DNA of 64,000 bases from Shewanella schlegeliana (GTDB lineage Bacteria; Pseudomonadota; Gammaproteobacteria; Enterobacterales; Shewanellaceae): contig NZ_JAESVD010000011.1 in assembly GCF_016765635.1 (NCBI RefSeq), positions 1 through 64,000 of the forward strand, in the 5' to 3' direction. The translations under genes and the position numbers were made by a program. Of the stretch, positions 9,959 through 21,700 are shown in pieces. The notes under the pieces were generated by a model. That model ran no database searches and was not told the DNA's origin. It saw only the letters and a list, made by a program, of their open reading frames with translations. Within the stretch, counting starts at the first letter, position 1. Every line of letters begins with the position of its first letter.

Positions 9959-10501
9959 TTGTCGCTTATTTTACAGGATGGCTGGGTGATTCAGGCTCGA
10001 TTTTGCCCATCACCCCATTTTAATCTAAGACCGCTCAATGAAGTGAGCCTGTTGGTGATCCACAATATCAGTTTGCCAGCGGGTTGTTTTGGTGAGCCCT
10101 ATATCGACCAGTTATTTCAAGGCTGTTTAGATATCGAGGCCGATGAAAGCTTTAAAGCGTTACAGGGATTAGAGGTCTCGGCCCACTTTCTGATACGGCG
10201 AGATGGCGAGCTAGTGCAGTATGTCTCTTGTGACTCGCGCGCGTGGCATGCGGGAGTGTCTGAGTTTGATGGGCGACAAAACTGTAATGACTTCGCCATA
10301 GGCATTGAGCTTGAGGGAACAGACGATGTTGCCTATTCTGATGAGCAGTATCAACGCTTGATTGAGCTGACTCATAGCTTATTTACACATTACCCCGCAC
10401 TCAATAAGGATAGGGTTACAGGCCACAGTGATATTGCACCAGGGAGAAAAACGGATCCCGGTAGTCGCTTTGATTGGCTGCGATATAAGGCGGCACTGTA
10501 G
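9959..10501 (+). CDS. ampD: 1,6-anhydro-N-acetylmuramyl-L-alanine amidase AmpD
   Basis: This is a 180-aa amidase_2 zinc enzyme. Ligands are H35 in VIHNISLP, H155 and D165 in GHSDIAPGRKTDPG, with E117 in IGIELEGTD as the catalytic residue. It cleaves the peptide from anhydro-muropeptides in the cytoplasm during wall recycling and so keeps AmpR-type beta-lactamase induction low. The start is a TTG; no upstream in-frame ATG exists, and the N-terminus then aligns with E. coli AmpD (183 aa). ampE follows 63 bp downstream. Confidence 0.95.
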   Translation: MSLILQDGWVIQARFCPSPHFNLRPLNEVSLLVIHNISLPAGCFGEPYIDQLFQGCLDIEADESFKALQGLEVSAHFLIRRDGELVQYVSCDSRAWHAGVSEFDGRQNCNDFAIGIELEGTDDVAYSDEQYQRLIELTHSLFTHYPALNKDRVTGHSDIAPGRKTDPGSRFDWLRYKAAL

Positions 10502-10564
10502 GTAGGACGCTAATGGACATGCAGCTTTTGGTTTTGCTGCAGTTAAATAGGAAAGGTGGAAATT

Positions 10565-11416
10565 ATGGCTTTGTTTGCGTTGTTAGTCGCCATTTTGGTC
10601 GAGCGATTAAGGCTCTTACCTGATGGATGGCAGTTTGATGCGTTATTAGCTAAGTACCATAAAACATTAATAACCGATGAGCACGAGCCCTCGTTGGGTT
10701 CGATGATCTTGGCGATCATCCTGCCTAGTCTGGTGGTTTATGTTTTATCTTGGTTGGTTTCAGGTTTACTTTGGGGGGCAGTAAGCGTTGCACTTTGGGT
10801 GGCAATTGCTGTCTTGTGCTTTAGTCATAATACCCAGAGACAGGCTTTTAAGCGCTATATTCAAGCCGCTTGTCGCGGCGATTCACAAGCTTGCTTTCAC
10901 TATGCAAAAGCACTGGATCCGAGTCAGAGTCTAGAGTCGGTGGATGAGAAGGATTTAGGTGAGAAAGTTGGTCAAAGCGTTGCTTGGATCAACTATCGTT
11001 ACTATGGTGCCATTGCCTTATATCTTATCGTGCTAGGCCCGGTTGGAGCAGTGCTTTATTGCAGTGTGCGTTTTTATAGTGAGCAGAGCCAGCTTCGTGA
11101 GAGGTCATTGCCTTTGGTGGATAACCTACTATTTGTATTAGATTGGCTACCAAGTCGAATCTTCTCATTTGGTTATGTACTAAGTGGTCACTTTAGACAA
11201 GCCATTGCGGTCTGGCTGCAAAATGCGACTAAGCCCAATCGTTCGGCTAGAGATATTATCACCCATGTTGCGGTCGCAGCAGAAACTCTGCCTGAAGCAT
11301 CATCTGCACCTATCTGTTTACAGTCGACAATAGCATTGCTGCAACTGAGTAAACGCAACTTTATCTTGCTGATCACTGTGCTGTCGTTAATGACTATACT
11401 CGGTGTCGTTAATTAA
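10565..11416 (+). CDS. ampE: AmpE-like inner-membrane protein
   Basis: From the ATG at 10565 this is a 283-aa multi-spanning membrane protein. A GTG nine bases upstream is in frame but lies within the AGGAAAGGTGG ribosome site, so the ATG was chosen; MALFALLVAILVERL then aligns with the E. coli AmpE start. Hydrophobic segments lie near residues 50-90, 150-175 and at the C-terminus. AmpE is a predicted signalling or regulatory membrane protein of the ampDE operon; its biochemical role is unsettled. Confidence 0.88.
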   Translation: MALFALLVAILVERLRLLPDGWQFDALLAKYHKTLITDEHEPSLGSMILAIILPSLVVYVLSWLVSGLLWGAVSVALWVAIAVLCFSHNTQRQAFKRYIQAACRGDSQACFHYAKALDPSQSLESVDEKDLGEKVGQSVAWINYRYYGAIALYLIVLGPVGAVLYCSVRFYSEQSQLRERSLPLVDNLLFVLDWLPSRIFSFGYVLSGHFRQAIAVWLQNATKPNRSARDIITHVAVAAETLPEASSAPICLQSTIALLQLSKRNFILLITVLSLMTILGVVN

Positions 11417-11489
11417 AGGGTGGTGAGTTAATAGGCAAACAGTCAGGTTGTTAATAAAAAATAAGCCTTAATATAACTAGGCAAACTTG

Positions 11490-11532
11490 TGTGCGAAGCA
11501 CTGAGTTTAAGTGATTCGCACAAACCTTTTTA
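11490..11532 (+). terminator. ampDE terminator (likely)
   Basis: TGTGCGAA-G-CACT pairs with AGTG-A-TTCGCACA over a single mismatch and is followed by a short T run at 11527-11531. It lies 73 bp after ampE. The remainder of 11417-11772 holds the pdhR promoter region. Confidence 0.55.
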
Positions 11533-11733
11533 TCTTTAATCATTCATTAAAAATCTCTCCATGTTTAATTGCTTATGATAATAATTATCAATGCGCTAAT
11601 TATCTAACTTGGCACATTGGTCTGACCCCATAGTGAAAAAAATCAGCTATGCTCACACATTGCGCATAGATATGATGTGGATCACTAACTGGACATCCAA
11701 AGTGTGATTTGATAAAGTGCGCTCAGTCAATTA

Positions 11734-11750
11734 AATTGGTAAGACCAATT
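11734..11750. promoter_or_regulatory. PdhR operator
   Basis: AATTGGT-AAG-ACCAATT is a perfect 7-bp dyad with a three-base centre, matching the known PdhR site (ATTGGTnnnACCAAT). It lies 22 bp before the pdhR start codon, so PdhR probably represses its own operon, with pyruvate as the releasing ligand by analogy with E. coli. I found no second copy before aceE or lpd. Confidence 0.88.
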
Positions 11751-11772
11751 TACAATAGGAGCTGAGGCCCAT

Positions 11773-12525
11773 ATGGCTTATAGCAAAATAAACCAGCCGA
11801 AAATATCCGACGTCATTATGGGACAGTTGGAACAGATGATCTTGGAAGGCAGTATCCAGCCAGGTCAGAAGCTTCCCCCTGAACGTGAACTGGCGTTGCA
11901 ATTTGAAGTCTCCCGACCTTCTTTGCGTGAAGCGATCCAGAAACTTGAAGCAAAAGGCTTGTTGATGCGTCGCCAAGGCGGCGGTACCTATGTAAAAGAG
12001 CAGCTTTGGCAAAGTCTTGCCGATCCAATCGTTGAACTAATGCATTCAGATTCAGAGAGTCAGTATGACTTGCTGGAGTTTCGTCATGCCACCGAAGGCA
12101 TGATGGCGTACTTTGCTGCGCTTCGTGGTAATGATGCCGATATGCAAAATATCAAGCGCACCATTCTTGAAGTGGAAGCCGCTAAAGACATCGAAGAGCA
12201 AGCCAATGCCATTGTGCGTTTTTACCGTGCAGTCGCTGAAGCATCTCACAACGTGGCAATGTTACACCTGGTATTAAGTTTATCCCCTGTGCTGCACAAA
12301 AACGTGGCACAGAACTTAGAGCTTTTAAGCCGACGCGAAGAAGCCTCTACGATGGCCAATGAACACCGGCGAGCACTGCTTGCTGCCATTGTTCGTCGAG
12401 ACCCTGAAGCGGCACGCGAAGCTTCGAATGAACACTTAAGTTACATCGAAGAAGTGATGTTGTCTGTAAGGGAAGAAGATAGCCGGTTGCAGCGTAGTCT
12501 GCGCCGCTTAAAGAGTGGTGTATAA
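11773..12525 (+). CDS. pdhR: pyruvate dehydrogenase complex repressor PdhR
   Basis: This 250-aa GntR-family (FadR subfamily) regulator has a winged helix at residues about 8-75, including LPPERELALQFEVSRPSLREA, and an FCD ligand domain with histidines and aspartates in the C-terminal part. In E. coli the homologue represses pdhR-aceEF-lpd until pyruvate binds. A matching operator lies immediately upstream. The ATG follows AGGAGCTGAGG. aceE begins 106 bp downstream on the same strand. Confidence 0.95.
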   Translation: MAYSKINQPKISDVIMGQLEQMILEGSIQPGQKLPPERELALQFEVSRPSLREAIQKLEAKGLLMRRQGGGTYVKEQLWQSLADPIVELMHSDSESQYDLLEFRHATEGMMAYFAALRGNDADMQNIKRTILEVEAAKDIEEQANAIVRFYRAVAEASHNVAMLHLVLSLSPVLHKNVAQNLELLSRREEASTMANEHRRALLAAIVRRDPEAAREASNEHLSYIEEVMLSVREEDSRLQRSLRRLKSGV

Positions 12526-12631
12526 GCTTACTCGATTCGAAGAATAGGCTTGTAACCGAAGTAGATTAAATCCAAATACACTAATAACTGGCAGTAGTTA
12601 CTTAGGTATTACGTATAGGAAAGGACTGCAA

Positions 12632-15292
12632 ATGTCTGAACATATGCTACAAGATGTCGATCCACTAGAAACCAACGAGTGGTTGTCTGCTTTAGAATCT
12701 GTTGTACGAGAAGAGGGGGTTGAGCGTGCTCAATACCTATTAGAACAAGTTCTAGATAAGGCCCGTCTTGACGGTGTCGATATGGCGACGGGGATTACTA
12801 CAAATTACATTAATACTATTCCTACGAGTCAAGAGCCTGCTTATCCTGGCAATACTACAATTGAGCGTCGTATTCGCTCGATTATTCGCTGGAATGCAAC
12901 CATGATTGTGCTGCGTGCATCTAAGAAAGACTTAGATCTTGGCGGTCATATGGCGTCTTATCAATCTGCAGCTTCATTTTATGAAATGTGTTTTAACCAC
13001 TTTTTCCGTGCACCAAATGAAGTGGACGGTGGTGATTTAGTTTATTACCAAGGTCATATCTCTCCGGGTATCTACTCGCGTGCATTCGTTGAAGGTCGCT
13101 TGACTGCAGAGCAGCTTGATAACTTCCGTCAAGAAGTGGACGGTAAAGGTATTCCTTCATACCCGCATCCAAAGCTAATGCCTGAGTTCTGGCAGTTCCC
13201 TACTGTATCTATGGGTCTAGGCCCTATGTCTGCTATTTATCAGGCGCGTTTCCTTAAGTACTTAGATGGTCGCGGCCTTAAAGATACTTCTGCTCAGCGT
13301 GTATATGCATTCTTGGGTGATGGCGAGATGGATGAGCCGGAATCTCGTGGTGCAATCTCTTTCGCTGCCCGTGAAAAGCTAGACAACCTATGCTTCTTAA
13401 TTAACTGTAACTTGCAGCGCCTAGATGGTCCTGTAATGGGTAACGGTAAGATCATTCAAGAACTTGAAGGTCTGTTTAGAGGCGCAGGCTGGAACGTAGT
13501 TAAGGTGATCTGGGGTAATAACTGGGACTCACTTATTGCAAAAGACACCACAGGTAAATTACTGCAGTTGATGAATGAAACCATCGATGGTGATTATCAG
13601 ACATTTAAGTCTAAAGATGGTGCTTATGTTCGTGAGCACTTCTTCGGTAAGTATCCAGAGACCGCTGCGCTTGTGTCTGATATGACAGATGCAGAGATCT
13701 TCGCACTTAAGCGTGGCGGACATGAGCCTTCTAAACTGTTTGCGGCATTTAAAAATGCGCAAGAAACCAAAGGCAAACCAACTGTCATCTTAGCTAAAAC
13801 TGTAAAAGGTTATGGCATGGGTGATGCTGCTGAAGGTAAGAACATTGCTCACGGCGTGAAGAAGATGGATATGACCCATGTACTTCAGCTACGCAACCGT
13901 TTAGGTCTTGGCGACTTGCTAACCGATGACAAAGTATCAGAGCTACCTTACTTAAAGTTAGAGGAAGGCTCACCTGAGTATGATTATCTGCATGCTCGTC
14001 GTGATGCCCTGCACGGTTATACACCACAGCGTCTGCCTAACTTCACGCAGCCGTTAGAACTGCCTGCTGTTGAAGAGTTCAGCTCTTTGCTTGTTGAGCA
14101 AAAACGCGAAATTTCAACCACTATGGCGTTTGTACGTACCTTAAACATCCTGCTGAAAAATAAGGGAATTGGTAAGAATATCGTTCCTATTATTGCCGAT
14201 GAGGCGCGTACCTTTGGTATGGAAGGTCTGTTCCGTCAGATTGGTATCTACAACCCGTATGGTCAGGAGTATACCCCTGAAGATCGTAGCGTGGTGTCTT
14301 ACTATAAAGAAGCCACTTCAGGTCAAGTTTTGCAGGAAGGTATCAACGAGCTAGGTGCTATGTCATCTTGGGTTGCAGCAGCAACTTCATACAGCACTAA
14401 CGATCTACCAATGATCCCATTCTACATCTACTACTCTATGTTTGGTTTCCAACGTGTTGGCGACATGGCATGGATGGCGGGTGATCAGCAAGCACGTGGT
14501 TTCCTATTAGGTGCAACGGCGGGTCGTACAACACTAAACGGTGAAGGTCTTCAGCATGAAGATGGCCACAGCCATGTTCAGGCAAACACGATTCCGAACT
14601 GTATCTCTTACGATCCAACATTTGCTTATGAGTTGGCAATTATCATGCAAGACGGGATCCGTCGCATGTATGGCGATCAAGAGAACGTGTTCTACTACTT
14701 GACGCTGATGAATGAAAACTACGCGATGCCAGCTATGCCAGAGGGTTGTGAAGAAGGTATTCGTAAAGGTATCTATAAGCTTGAGTCTTATAAAGGTAGT
14801 CATAAGGTTCAGCTAATGAGCTCCGGCACTATCATGAATGAAGTGCGTAAAGCAGCACAGATCTTAAGTGATGAGTACGATGTCGCTTCAGATGTTTACT
14901 CTGTGACTTCATTTAACGAGTTAACTCGTGAAGGCCAAGATGTAGAGCGTTTTAACATGTTGCATCCTGAAGCCGAGCCTAAGCAAGCGTATATCACCCA
15001 AGTGATGGGCAAAGAGCCGGCCATTGCAGCAACAGATTACATGAAGAATTATGCGGAACAAGTTCGTGCATTTATGCCTTCAGAAGCATTCAAAGTACTA
15101 GGTACAGATGGTTTTGGTCGCTCAGACAGCCGTGAAAACCTACGTCGTCACTTTGAAGTCAATGCTGGCTATGTTGTTGTTGCAGCACTGAATGAACTAG
15201 CAAAACGTGGTGATATTGAAAAGTCTGTGGTCGCGAAAGCCATCGCTAAGTTCAACATCGACACTGACAAGACAAACCCGCTATACGCGTAA
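12632..15292 (+). CDS. aceE: pyruvate dehydrogenase E1 component AceE
   Basis: This is an 886-aa homodimeric-type E1, the usual length for gammaproteobacterial AceE. The thiamine diphosphate motif [10 protein letters not shown] runs to [18 protein letters not shown] near residues 230-270. It decarboxylates pyruvate and transfers the acetyl group to AceF lipoyl domains. The start follows GGAAAGGA. aceF begins 13 bp downstream, so the two are co-transcribed under PdhR control. Confidence 0.97.
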   Translation: MSEHMLQDVDPLETNEWLSALESVVREEGVERAQYLLEQVLDKARLDGVDMATGITTNYINTIPTSQEPAYPGNTTIERRIRSIIRWNATMIVLRASKKDLDLGGHMASYQSAASFYEMCFNHFFRAPNEVDGGDLVYYQGHISPGIYSRAFVEGRLTAEQLDNFRQEVDGKGIPSYPHPKLMPEFWQFPTVSMGLGPMSAIYQARFLKYLDGRGLKDTSAQRVYAFLGDGEMDEPESRGAISFAAREKLDNLCFLINCNLQRLDGPVMGNGKIIQELEGLFRGAGWNVVKVIWGNNWDSLIAKDTTGKLLQLMNETIDGDYQTFKSKDGAYVREHFFGKYPETAALVSDMTDAEIFALKRGGHEPSKLFAAFKNAQETKGKPTVILAKTVKGYGMGDAAEGKNIAHGVKKMDMTHVLQLRNRLGLGDLLTDDKVSELPYLKLEEGSPEYDYLHARRDALHGYTPQRLPNFTQPLELPAVEEFSSLLVEQKREISTTMAFVRTLNILLKNKGIGKNIVPIIADEARTFGMEGLFRQIGIYNPYGQEYTPEDRSVVSYYKEATSGQVLQEGINELGAMSSWVAAATSYSTNDLPMIPFYIYYSMFGFQRVGDMAWMAGDQQARGFLLGATAGRTTLNGEGLQHEDGHSHVQANTIPNCISYDPTFAYELAIIMQDGIRRMYGDQENVFYYLTLMNENYAMPAMPEGCEEGIRKGIYKLESYKGSHKVQLMSSGTIMNEVRKAAQILSDEYDVASDVYSVTSFNELTREGQDVERFNMLHPEAEPKQAYITQVMGKEPAIAATDYMKNYAEQVRAFMPSEAFKVLGTDGFGRSDSRENLRRHFEVNAGYVVVAALNELAKRGDIEKSVVAKAIAKFNIDTDKTNPLYA

Positions 15293-15305
15293 GAGGCAAG
15301 ACAAA

Positions 15306-16907
15306 ATGGCAATCGAAATTAATGTCCCTGATATTGGTGCGGATGAGGTTGAAGTAACAGAGATCCTTGTTAGCGTTGGTGACAAGGTTGAGTTGGAGCA
15401 ATCGCTTATCTCTGTTGAAGGCGATAAAGCGGCGATGGAAGTTCCGGCATCGAAAGCGGGTGTTGTGAAAGAGATCAAAGTGGCTGTTGGCGATAAAGTG
15501 TCTACAGACTCATTAATTATGATTTTTGAATCTGACGCTGCAGCGAGTACAACAGAGGTAGCACCTGTTGCTGAGTCTGCTCCGGCGGCCGCAGTAGCAC
15601 CATCGGCAGCGCCAACAGCTCAAGACGTCAACGTACCTGACATTGGTGGCGATGAAGTTGAAGTGACTGAGATCATGGTCAATGTGGGTGACACAGTAAC
15701 CGAAGAGCAATCACTTATTAGTGTTGAGGGTGATAAGGCTGCGATGGAAGTGCCTGCACCTTTTGCTGGTAAAGTATTAGAGATTAAAGTTGCTCAAGGC
15801 GACAAGGTCTCTACTGGCTCATTAATCATGACCTTCGAAGTGGCGGGGAGTGCACCTGTTGCTGCTCCAGTATCAGTGCCTGCGCCAGCAGCACCCGTTG
15901 CAGCTTCTACACCTAGCCAAGCAGTAGCTTCTAGTCAGGCACCGACAACGGCAGCGAAAGAAGATTTTGTTGAGAACAGCGCTTACGCTCATGCATCGCC
16001 AGTGATCCGCCGTATGGCACGTGAGCTAGGTGTTAACCTTGGGAATGTTAAAGGTACGGGTCGTAAGAGCCGTATCATTAAAGAAGACGTTCAAAACTAC
16101 ATTAAAGCGGCGATCAAGCAAGTTGAATCGGGCAGTGTTAATACCGCAGGTGGCGGTAACGATTTGAATCTATTAGCATGGCCAAAAGTTGATTTCAGCA
16201 AGTTTGGTGAGACAGAAGTTAAACCATTATCACGTATTCAAAAGATCTCAGGTGCTAACCTACACCGTAACTGGGTGAAGATCCCGCATGTTACCCAGTG
16301 GGATGATGCAGATATTACTGAGCTAGAAGCTTTCCGCAAGGCGCAAAATGCCGCTGAAGCGAAGAAAGACTCCGGCATGAAGATCACGCCGTTAGTGTTT
16401 ATCATGAAGGCTGTCGCTAAAGCGTTGGAAACATTCCCAACCTTTAACTCTTCACTGTCTGAAGATGGTGAAAGCTTAATTTTGAAGAAGTACGTCAACA
16501 TAGGTATTGCCGTTGATACACCGAACGGCCTTGTTGTTCCAGTCTTTAAGGATGTGAACAAGAAAGGGATTCATGAACTTTCTGATGAATTGAAAGAAGT
16601 GTCTAAGAAAGCCCGTGGCGGTAAGTTAACTGCAGCAGATATGCAGGGTGGTTGCTTCACCATTTCAAGCTTAGGTGGCATTGGTGGTACGGCATTTACA
16701 CCGATTGTGAATGCACCTGAAGTGGCCATCTTGGGCGTATCTAAGTCAGACATGAAGCCTGTTTGGAATGGTAAAGAGTTTGAGCCTCGCTTGATGTTGC
16801 CGCTATCACTCTCTTATGACCATAGAGTGATCGATGGTGCCGATGGTGCGCGCTTCATCACTTATTTGAATAGCTGTTTATCAGATATTCGTACCTTAGT
16901 GCTTTAA
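15306..16907 (+). CDS. aceF: dihydrolipoamide acetyltransferase AceF (E2)
   Basis: This is 533 aa from the ATG at 15306; the open frame extends upstream into aceE, but [11 protein letters not shown] is the conserved start and AGAGGC provides the ribosome site. It has two lipoyl domains (lysine in [10 protein letters not shown]41 and about K143), each followed by an Ala/Pro-rich linker, then the E1/E3-binding domain ([14 protein letters not shown]) and the acyltransferase domain ending in [13 protein letters not shown]. coli AceF has three lipoyl domains; two is a known variant. It forms the core of the pyruvate dehydrogenase complex. Confidence 0.97.
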   Translation: MAIEINVPDIGADEVEVTEILVSVGDKVELEQSLISVEGDKAAMEVPASKAGVVKEIKVAVGDKVSTDSLIMIFESDAAASTTEVAPVAESAPAAAVAPSAAPTAQDVNVPDIGGDEVEVTEIMVNVGDTVTEEQSLISVEGDKAAMEVPAPFAGKVLEIKVAQGDKVSTGSLIMTFEVAGSAPVAAPVSVPAPAAPVAASTPSQAVASSQAPTTAAKEDFVENSAYAHASPVIRRMARELGVNLGNVKGTGRKSRIIKEDVQNYIKAAIKQVESGSVNTAGGGNDLNLLAWPKVDFSKFGETEVKPLSRIQKISGANLHRNWVKIPHVTQWDDADITELEAFRKAQNAAEAKKDSGMKITPLVFIMKAVAKALETFPTFNSSLSEDGESLILKKYVNIGIAVDTPNGLVVPVFKDVNKKGIHELSDELKEVSKKARGGKLTAADMQGGCFTISSLGGIGGTAFTPIVNAPEVAILGVSKSDMKPVWNGKEFEPRLMLPLSLSYDHRVIDGADGARFITYLNSCLSDIRTLVL

Positions 16908-16908
16908 A

Positions 16909-16945
16909 CAAAATAGGCTGCTTGATTTAAGCAGCCTATTTTCTA
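16909..16945 (+). terminator. hairpin between aceF and lpd
   Basis: AAATAGGCTGCTT pairs with AAGCAGCCTATTT around a short GATTT loop and is followed by TTCTAG. The T run is weak after the stem, so termination may be partial. It separates aceEF from lpd, whose product is also needed by other dehydrogenases. Confidence 0.75.
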
Positions 16946-17128
16946 GATAGCTTAATTTTCAACTATTAAGAATCATCAACAAGATTAAGCACTACTAGGA
17001 TTGTGATCCGCATCAAACAAAGGTTAAAATGCGGCCACCTTACAAAGGATTTGGCCACAGTTTATCGTTGAGTCGGTACTTATCGTTAAATCGATGCCAC
17101 CAACGACATAAAAAGAATAGAGGAAAAC

Positions 17129-18556
17129 ATGAGTAACGAAATCAAAACTCAGGTAGTTGTACTAGGCGCTGGCCCTGCTGGTTATTCTGCTGCATTCCGT
17201 GCTGCGGATTTAGGCCTAGATACTGTAATCGTTGAGCGCTTCAGCACATTAGGTGGCGTTTGTCTAAACGTAGGTTGTATCCCTTCTAAAGCTTTACTTC
17301 ATGTTTCTAAAGTTATTGAAGAAGTCAAAGCGGTTGCCGATCATGGTGTTGTTTTTGGTGAGCCTCAGATCGACCTTGATAAGCTACGTGAATATAAGAA
17401 GTCGGTAATCGGTCAACTAACCAACGGCTTAGGCGGAATGTCTAAGATGCGTAAGGTTAACGTGGTTAATGGTCTAGGTAAGTTCACAGGCCCGAACACG
17501 CTAGAAGTTCAAGGTGAAGATGGCGTTAAAGTCGTTCATTTTGAACAAGCGATTATTGCTGCAGGCTCTCGTCCAATCCAGTTGCCATTTATTCCTCATG
17601 AAGACCCACGTGTATGGGATTCAACTGATGCGCTAGAGCTTAAAGAAGTGCCTGGTAAGTTACTGGTTATGGGCGGTGGCATCATAGGTCTAGAGATGGG
17701 TACCGTGTACTCTTCTCTAGGCAGTGAAATTGACGTGGTTGAGATGTTCGACCAAGTTATTCCAGCTGCAGATAAAGACGTAGTTCGCGTCTATACCAAG
17801 AAGATCAAGAAGAAGTTCAACTTGATGCTTGAAACTAAAGTGACGGCAGTTGAAGCCAAAGAAGACGGTATCTACGTCACAATGGAAGGCAAGAAGGCTC
17901 CTGCCGAGCCAGTACGTTACGATGCTGTATTAGTTGCGATTGGCCGTGTACCAAATGGTAAAGGTCTAGACGCTGAAAAAGCTGGCGTGAATGTTGATGA
18001 GCGTGGTTTCATCAATGTCGATAAGCAGATGCGTACTAACGTACCAAACATCTTTGCAATCGGTGACATCGTTGGTCAGCCAATGCTTGCACACAAAGGT
18101 GTGCATGAAGGTCATGTTGCTGCAGAAGTGATTTCTGGTCTTAAGCACTACTTTGACCCTAAGGTTATTCCATCAATTGCGTACACAGATCCTGAAGTTG
18201 CGTGGGTTGGCCTAACTGAGAAAGAAGCGAAAGAGCAAGGTGTTGCATACGAAACTGCGACTTTCCCATGGGCAGCAAGTGGACGTGCAATCGCATCAGA
18301 CTGCGCAGACGGCATGACTAAGCTGATTTTCGACAAAGAGACTCATCGTGTTATCGGTGGTGCTATTGTCGGTGTTAATGGCGGCGAGCTACTAGGTGAG
18401 ATCGGCCTAGCAATCGAAATGGGTTGCGATGCTGAAGATCTAGCGCTAACTATCCATGCACACCCTACACTGCATGAGTCAGTTGGCCTAGCGGCTGAGA
18501 TTTATGAAGGCTCAATCACTGACTTGCCAAATCCAAAGGCAAAGAAGAAAAAGTAA
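17129..18556 (+). CDS. lpd: dihydrolipoamide dehydrogenase Lpd (E3)
   Basis: This is a 475-aa flavoprotein disulfide reductase. FAD-binding GAGPAG is at residues 13-18, the redox pair C45-C50 in GGVCLNVGC, the NAD-binding GGGIIGLEMG near residue 187, and the catalytic HPTLHE with H445 and E450. It reoxidises dihydrolipoyl groups with NAD+. A 221-bp gap with a terminator separates it from aceF, so it likely has its own promoter as well, consistent with sharing by 2-oxoglutarate dehydrogenase and glycine cleavage. Confidence 0.97.
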   Translation: MSNEIKTQVVVLGAGPAGYSAAFRAADLGLDTVIVERFSTLGGVCLNVGCIPSKALLHVSKVIEEVKAVADHGVVFGEPQIDLDKLREYKKSVIGQLTNGLGGMSKMRKVNVVNGLGKFTGPNTLEVQGEDGVKVVHFEQAIIAAGSRPIQLPFIPHEDPRVWDSTDALELKEVPGKLLVMGGGIIGLEMGTVYSSLGSEIDVVEMFDQVIPAADKDVVRVYTKKIKKKFNLMLETKVTAVEAKEDGIYVTMEGKKAPAEPVRYDAVLVAIGRVPNGKGLDAEKAGVNVDERGFINVDKQMRTNVPNIFAIGDIVGQPMLAHKGVHEGHVAAEVISGLKHYFDPKVIPSIAYTDPEVAWVGLTEKEAKEQGVAYETATFPWAASGRAIASDCADGMTKLIFDKETHRVIGGAIVGVNGGELLGEIGLAIEMGCDAEDLALTIHAHPTLHESVGLAAEIYEGSITDLPNPKAKKKK

Positions 18557-18582
18557 GCGAGTAAGAACAACCGCTCGAACCC

Positions 18583-18612
18583 AAAAAAGCGCTCTTTTGA
18601 GCGCTTTTTTAT
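18583..18612 (+). terminator. lpd terminator
   Basis: AAAAAAGCGCTC pairs with GAGCGCTTTTTT across TTTT, giving a strong intrinsic terminator 27 bp after lpd. Confidence 0.93.
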
Positions 18613-18710
18613 TATCTGCTACTCGGACGAGCGCTATTTAGGTAATCAAATGGTGAATCTCTGTTATCTAAATGATACATTCAGGTTAATCTGAAAGAGC
18701 CGCGAAGCAG

Positions 18711-21700
18711 ATGAGAACAATAATCAAAAAATTTTGGCTTAGCTTCATTCTATTAATACTTACCTGCGCTGCCCCTGCTTTGGCTAGCGGCGTGGTGCAA
18801 CGCGTATTGACTGCCAGTGATGGACTCACCAATGGCAACGTGTGGGATATCGCTTTTGATGAGCACGGTTTTACCTGGTTGGCGACAGCAGAGGGACTGT
18901 ATCGAGTCAGTAGTAATAAAGTCCGCCGTATCGATAAGGTCGGTTTAAACTCAAAACTCTCCGACAGTCAGCTCTACCTCTCGCTCCCTCTTAGTAAGCA
19001 GCATATCCTTGTCAGTGGCGCTAACCGAATCTATCTGTATGATATTTACGCTAATAAATTTACTGAATTTGGTAACCCTGAGTTGTTTCCTGAGTATCGC
19101 GGTAGCGGTATCGTATCTCACATAGAGGAAGCGAGTGGCGACAGGATTTTTTTGACCTTTGATGGTGAGCTACTTCGCTTCAACTATCAAAACATGTCAC
19201 TTGAACGGATAAATTTCCTTCCCAGTAATCCCGATCATCCATGGCGTATTATGCTACCTCTGTCTGAGCAGCGATTGCTTATTGGTAAGGAGAAGCATCT
19301 AGAGGTTCGAGATATTCATGGGGTTAGATTGGAAGTTCTGCCCTGGCATGATGCTTGGGGAGAGATTAAAAATGTTTTCCGTCATTCTAGTGGCCGAGCT
19401 TGGATCACCTCGAGTAAAGGCCTATTTGAGATCGACCAAACAAGCTTAGCAATACACAAAGTCGAACAACTCGAACATTACATTACGAGTATCGCCGAAG
19501 ATAAACAGGGGTTTCTCTGGCTCTCCACTCGGACTGGATTGCTGCGATGGTTTCCCGATGCCAAAAAGGGCATGCTATACGGCAATGAATTAAAGCTTAA
19601 ATCTAATATCGATTATACCTACGATATTGCCGTTGATGAGACTGGCCTGATTTGGGTTGGTGGCAGTGGTGATGGAGTGGCTATCTTAGCCAACGATCCA
19701 GACTTTCTTATTGATAAGTACAGCAAAGCCTCCCCCTACCAGATTAAAGACGAGGTGATTTGGACCATCTATGCCGATGATAAACACCTTTGGTTCGGCA
19801 CCGATGCTGGCTTGATGCTGGTGGATAAGCGCACCCAGAAGTCCTATGTTATTAATCCTTATGGCATAAATCTAAATGACAGTATTTATAAAATCGACTC
19901 GTTAGATGAAGATTATCTATTGGTGTCGAGTACCAATGGTTTATCTGTCGTTAATAAGCATACCTTCCATAGTCAAAGTTTTGCTAGCTGGTCTGGTGGG
20001 CAAAGTTCGCTTGAATATAAAATTGTTTACAGCACTTATTTCGATCCCCTCATCAAGGGGCGCATCTGGTTTGCGACTAGCAGTGGGCTATATTATTGGG
20101 AGGAAGGTTTCCTAGAGCCAAAGCTTGTGCGTTTAGGCAGTGCCCTCAATAGTCATATAGCCGTTGAGATCGTGGCGATTACCCGGGATAGCAGTCAGCG
20201 TTTATGGCTAGGTGGTAAGCATATTTTTGGTTACTTAGACTCACAGGAGACCTTTCACCCTGTATTGGAGCCATTAAGTTTTCGCCCTGGTGAACCTGAT
20301 GTTCGATTTATTAAAGAAGTTAACCCTGGAGAGCTATGGCTTGGCTTGGATATGCAGGGGTTGCTCTCTTATGATGTGCAAACCGGTTCCCTTAGAAGCG
20401 TGACCGATGATTGGAAGGTTAACTGTAACGGTATCTTTTTTATTGAGAGGATAGGGCATTATCGTGTGGTTGGTTGTCCCCGATCCATGATCCGTCAAAA
20501 CCTCATCGACGGTGAAATTATCACGGTCTTGCCACATGATGGCTGGATTAGTGATGAGCTCAATGAGGGGGCTTATTTTGCGGCTGATGAAGGGTTATAC
20601 CTAGGTACGCCTGATGGTGCCATGTTGCTCAATGTTGGCGCGCTAGAAAATCGAACTGCTCATGACACAGTGATATTGGAGTCTGTAGAGATCTATTTTG
20701 AGGACCGCAGTGAACTCAACTTGATGCCACAGAGTGACTATCATATTTTGCCCGGTGCACAATTAATTAGCTTTCAGTTATCTCGTAACAACTTCCTTGA
20801 TGAGAAGCCGATGCAACTTCAGTATCGTTTGCGTCGTAGCGGCCTTGATGAACAAACTAGCTACATCTACCTCGATGGCAACTCGCAGCTGAATATTTCG
20901 GGTTTAGAGTCTGGAGCCTATGCACTTGATATCCTCAGTATGGATAATGAAATTTGGTCAGACAAGCCATTTTCCTATCACTTTTATGTGGAAAAATTCT
21001 GGTGGCAGACTTCATGGTTTAAAGCAATGCTGCTGTTATGTCTATTACTTACAGCGCTAGGGTTTATCTTTATTCGTCAGCGCCAAGTGAAAGCATTTAA
21101 AGTGATTAATTTGGCACTTTTAGATAGTGAAAATCGTTTAAAACAGGCACTGAAAGGCAGTAACTCTGAACTGTGGGAGTGGCAGCGAGAAGGGGGGCTG
21201 TTTCGCCTAGAAAATATTGCAGGGTTATTGAGTGCCCATGAGCCACAAATATACCTAAGCCTACAAGAGTTCCCCATTCATCAAGAAGATGCTGGCGAAG
21301 TGATGGCGGCTTGGGAGGATATGCTGCAGGAGCGTACCGATAGGTTTGAGATTGAGTATCGATACTGGCGAACTGATGGCAGTATGGGGTGGGTGCGCGT
21401 CATGGGACGCCCTGTGGAGCGCAATCTATCAACCGGAGTAATAGAGCGTGTATCGGGGATCTACAGTGATATTACCGAACAACGTAAACTCAAAGATGAC
21501 GTTTACCTATTAGCGCAAGCATTTGAAAATACTTCAGAAGCCGTGCTTATTTTTGATAGTTGCGAAAAGGTTCAAGTTACCAATAAATCGGCCCAAGATA
21601 TGATTGGCTTAACGCCAGAACATTTGATTGGGTTAGCATTTCTCGAACTGTTACAGGTGGAGGGGGTGAGTTCCAGTATCACCAACTTATTGCAGCAGGG

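Noticed and set aside
15207-15305. 33-residue N-terminal extension of AceF
   Set aside because: It lies inside aceE in another frame and lacks family similarity; the conserved start is at 15306.
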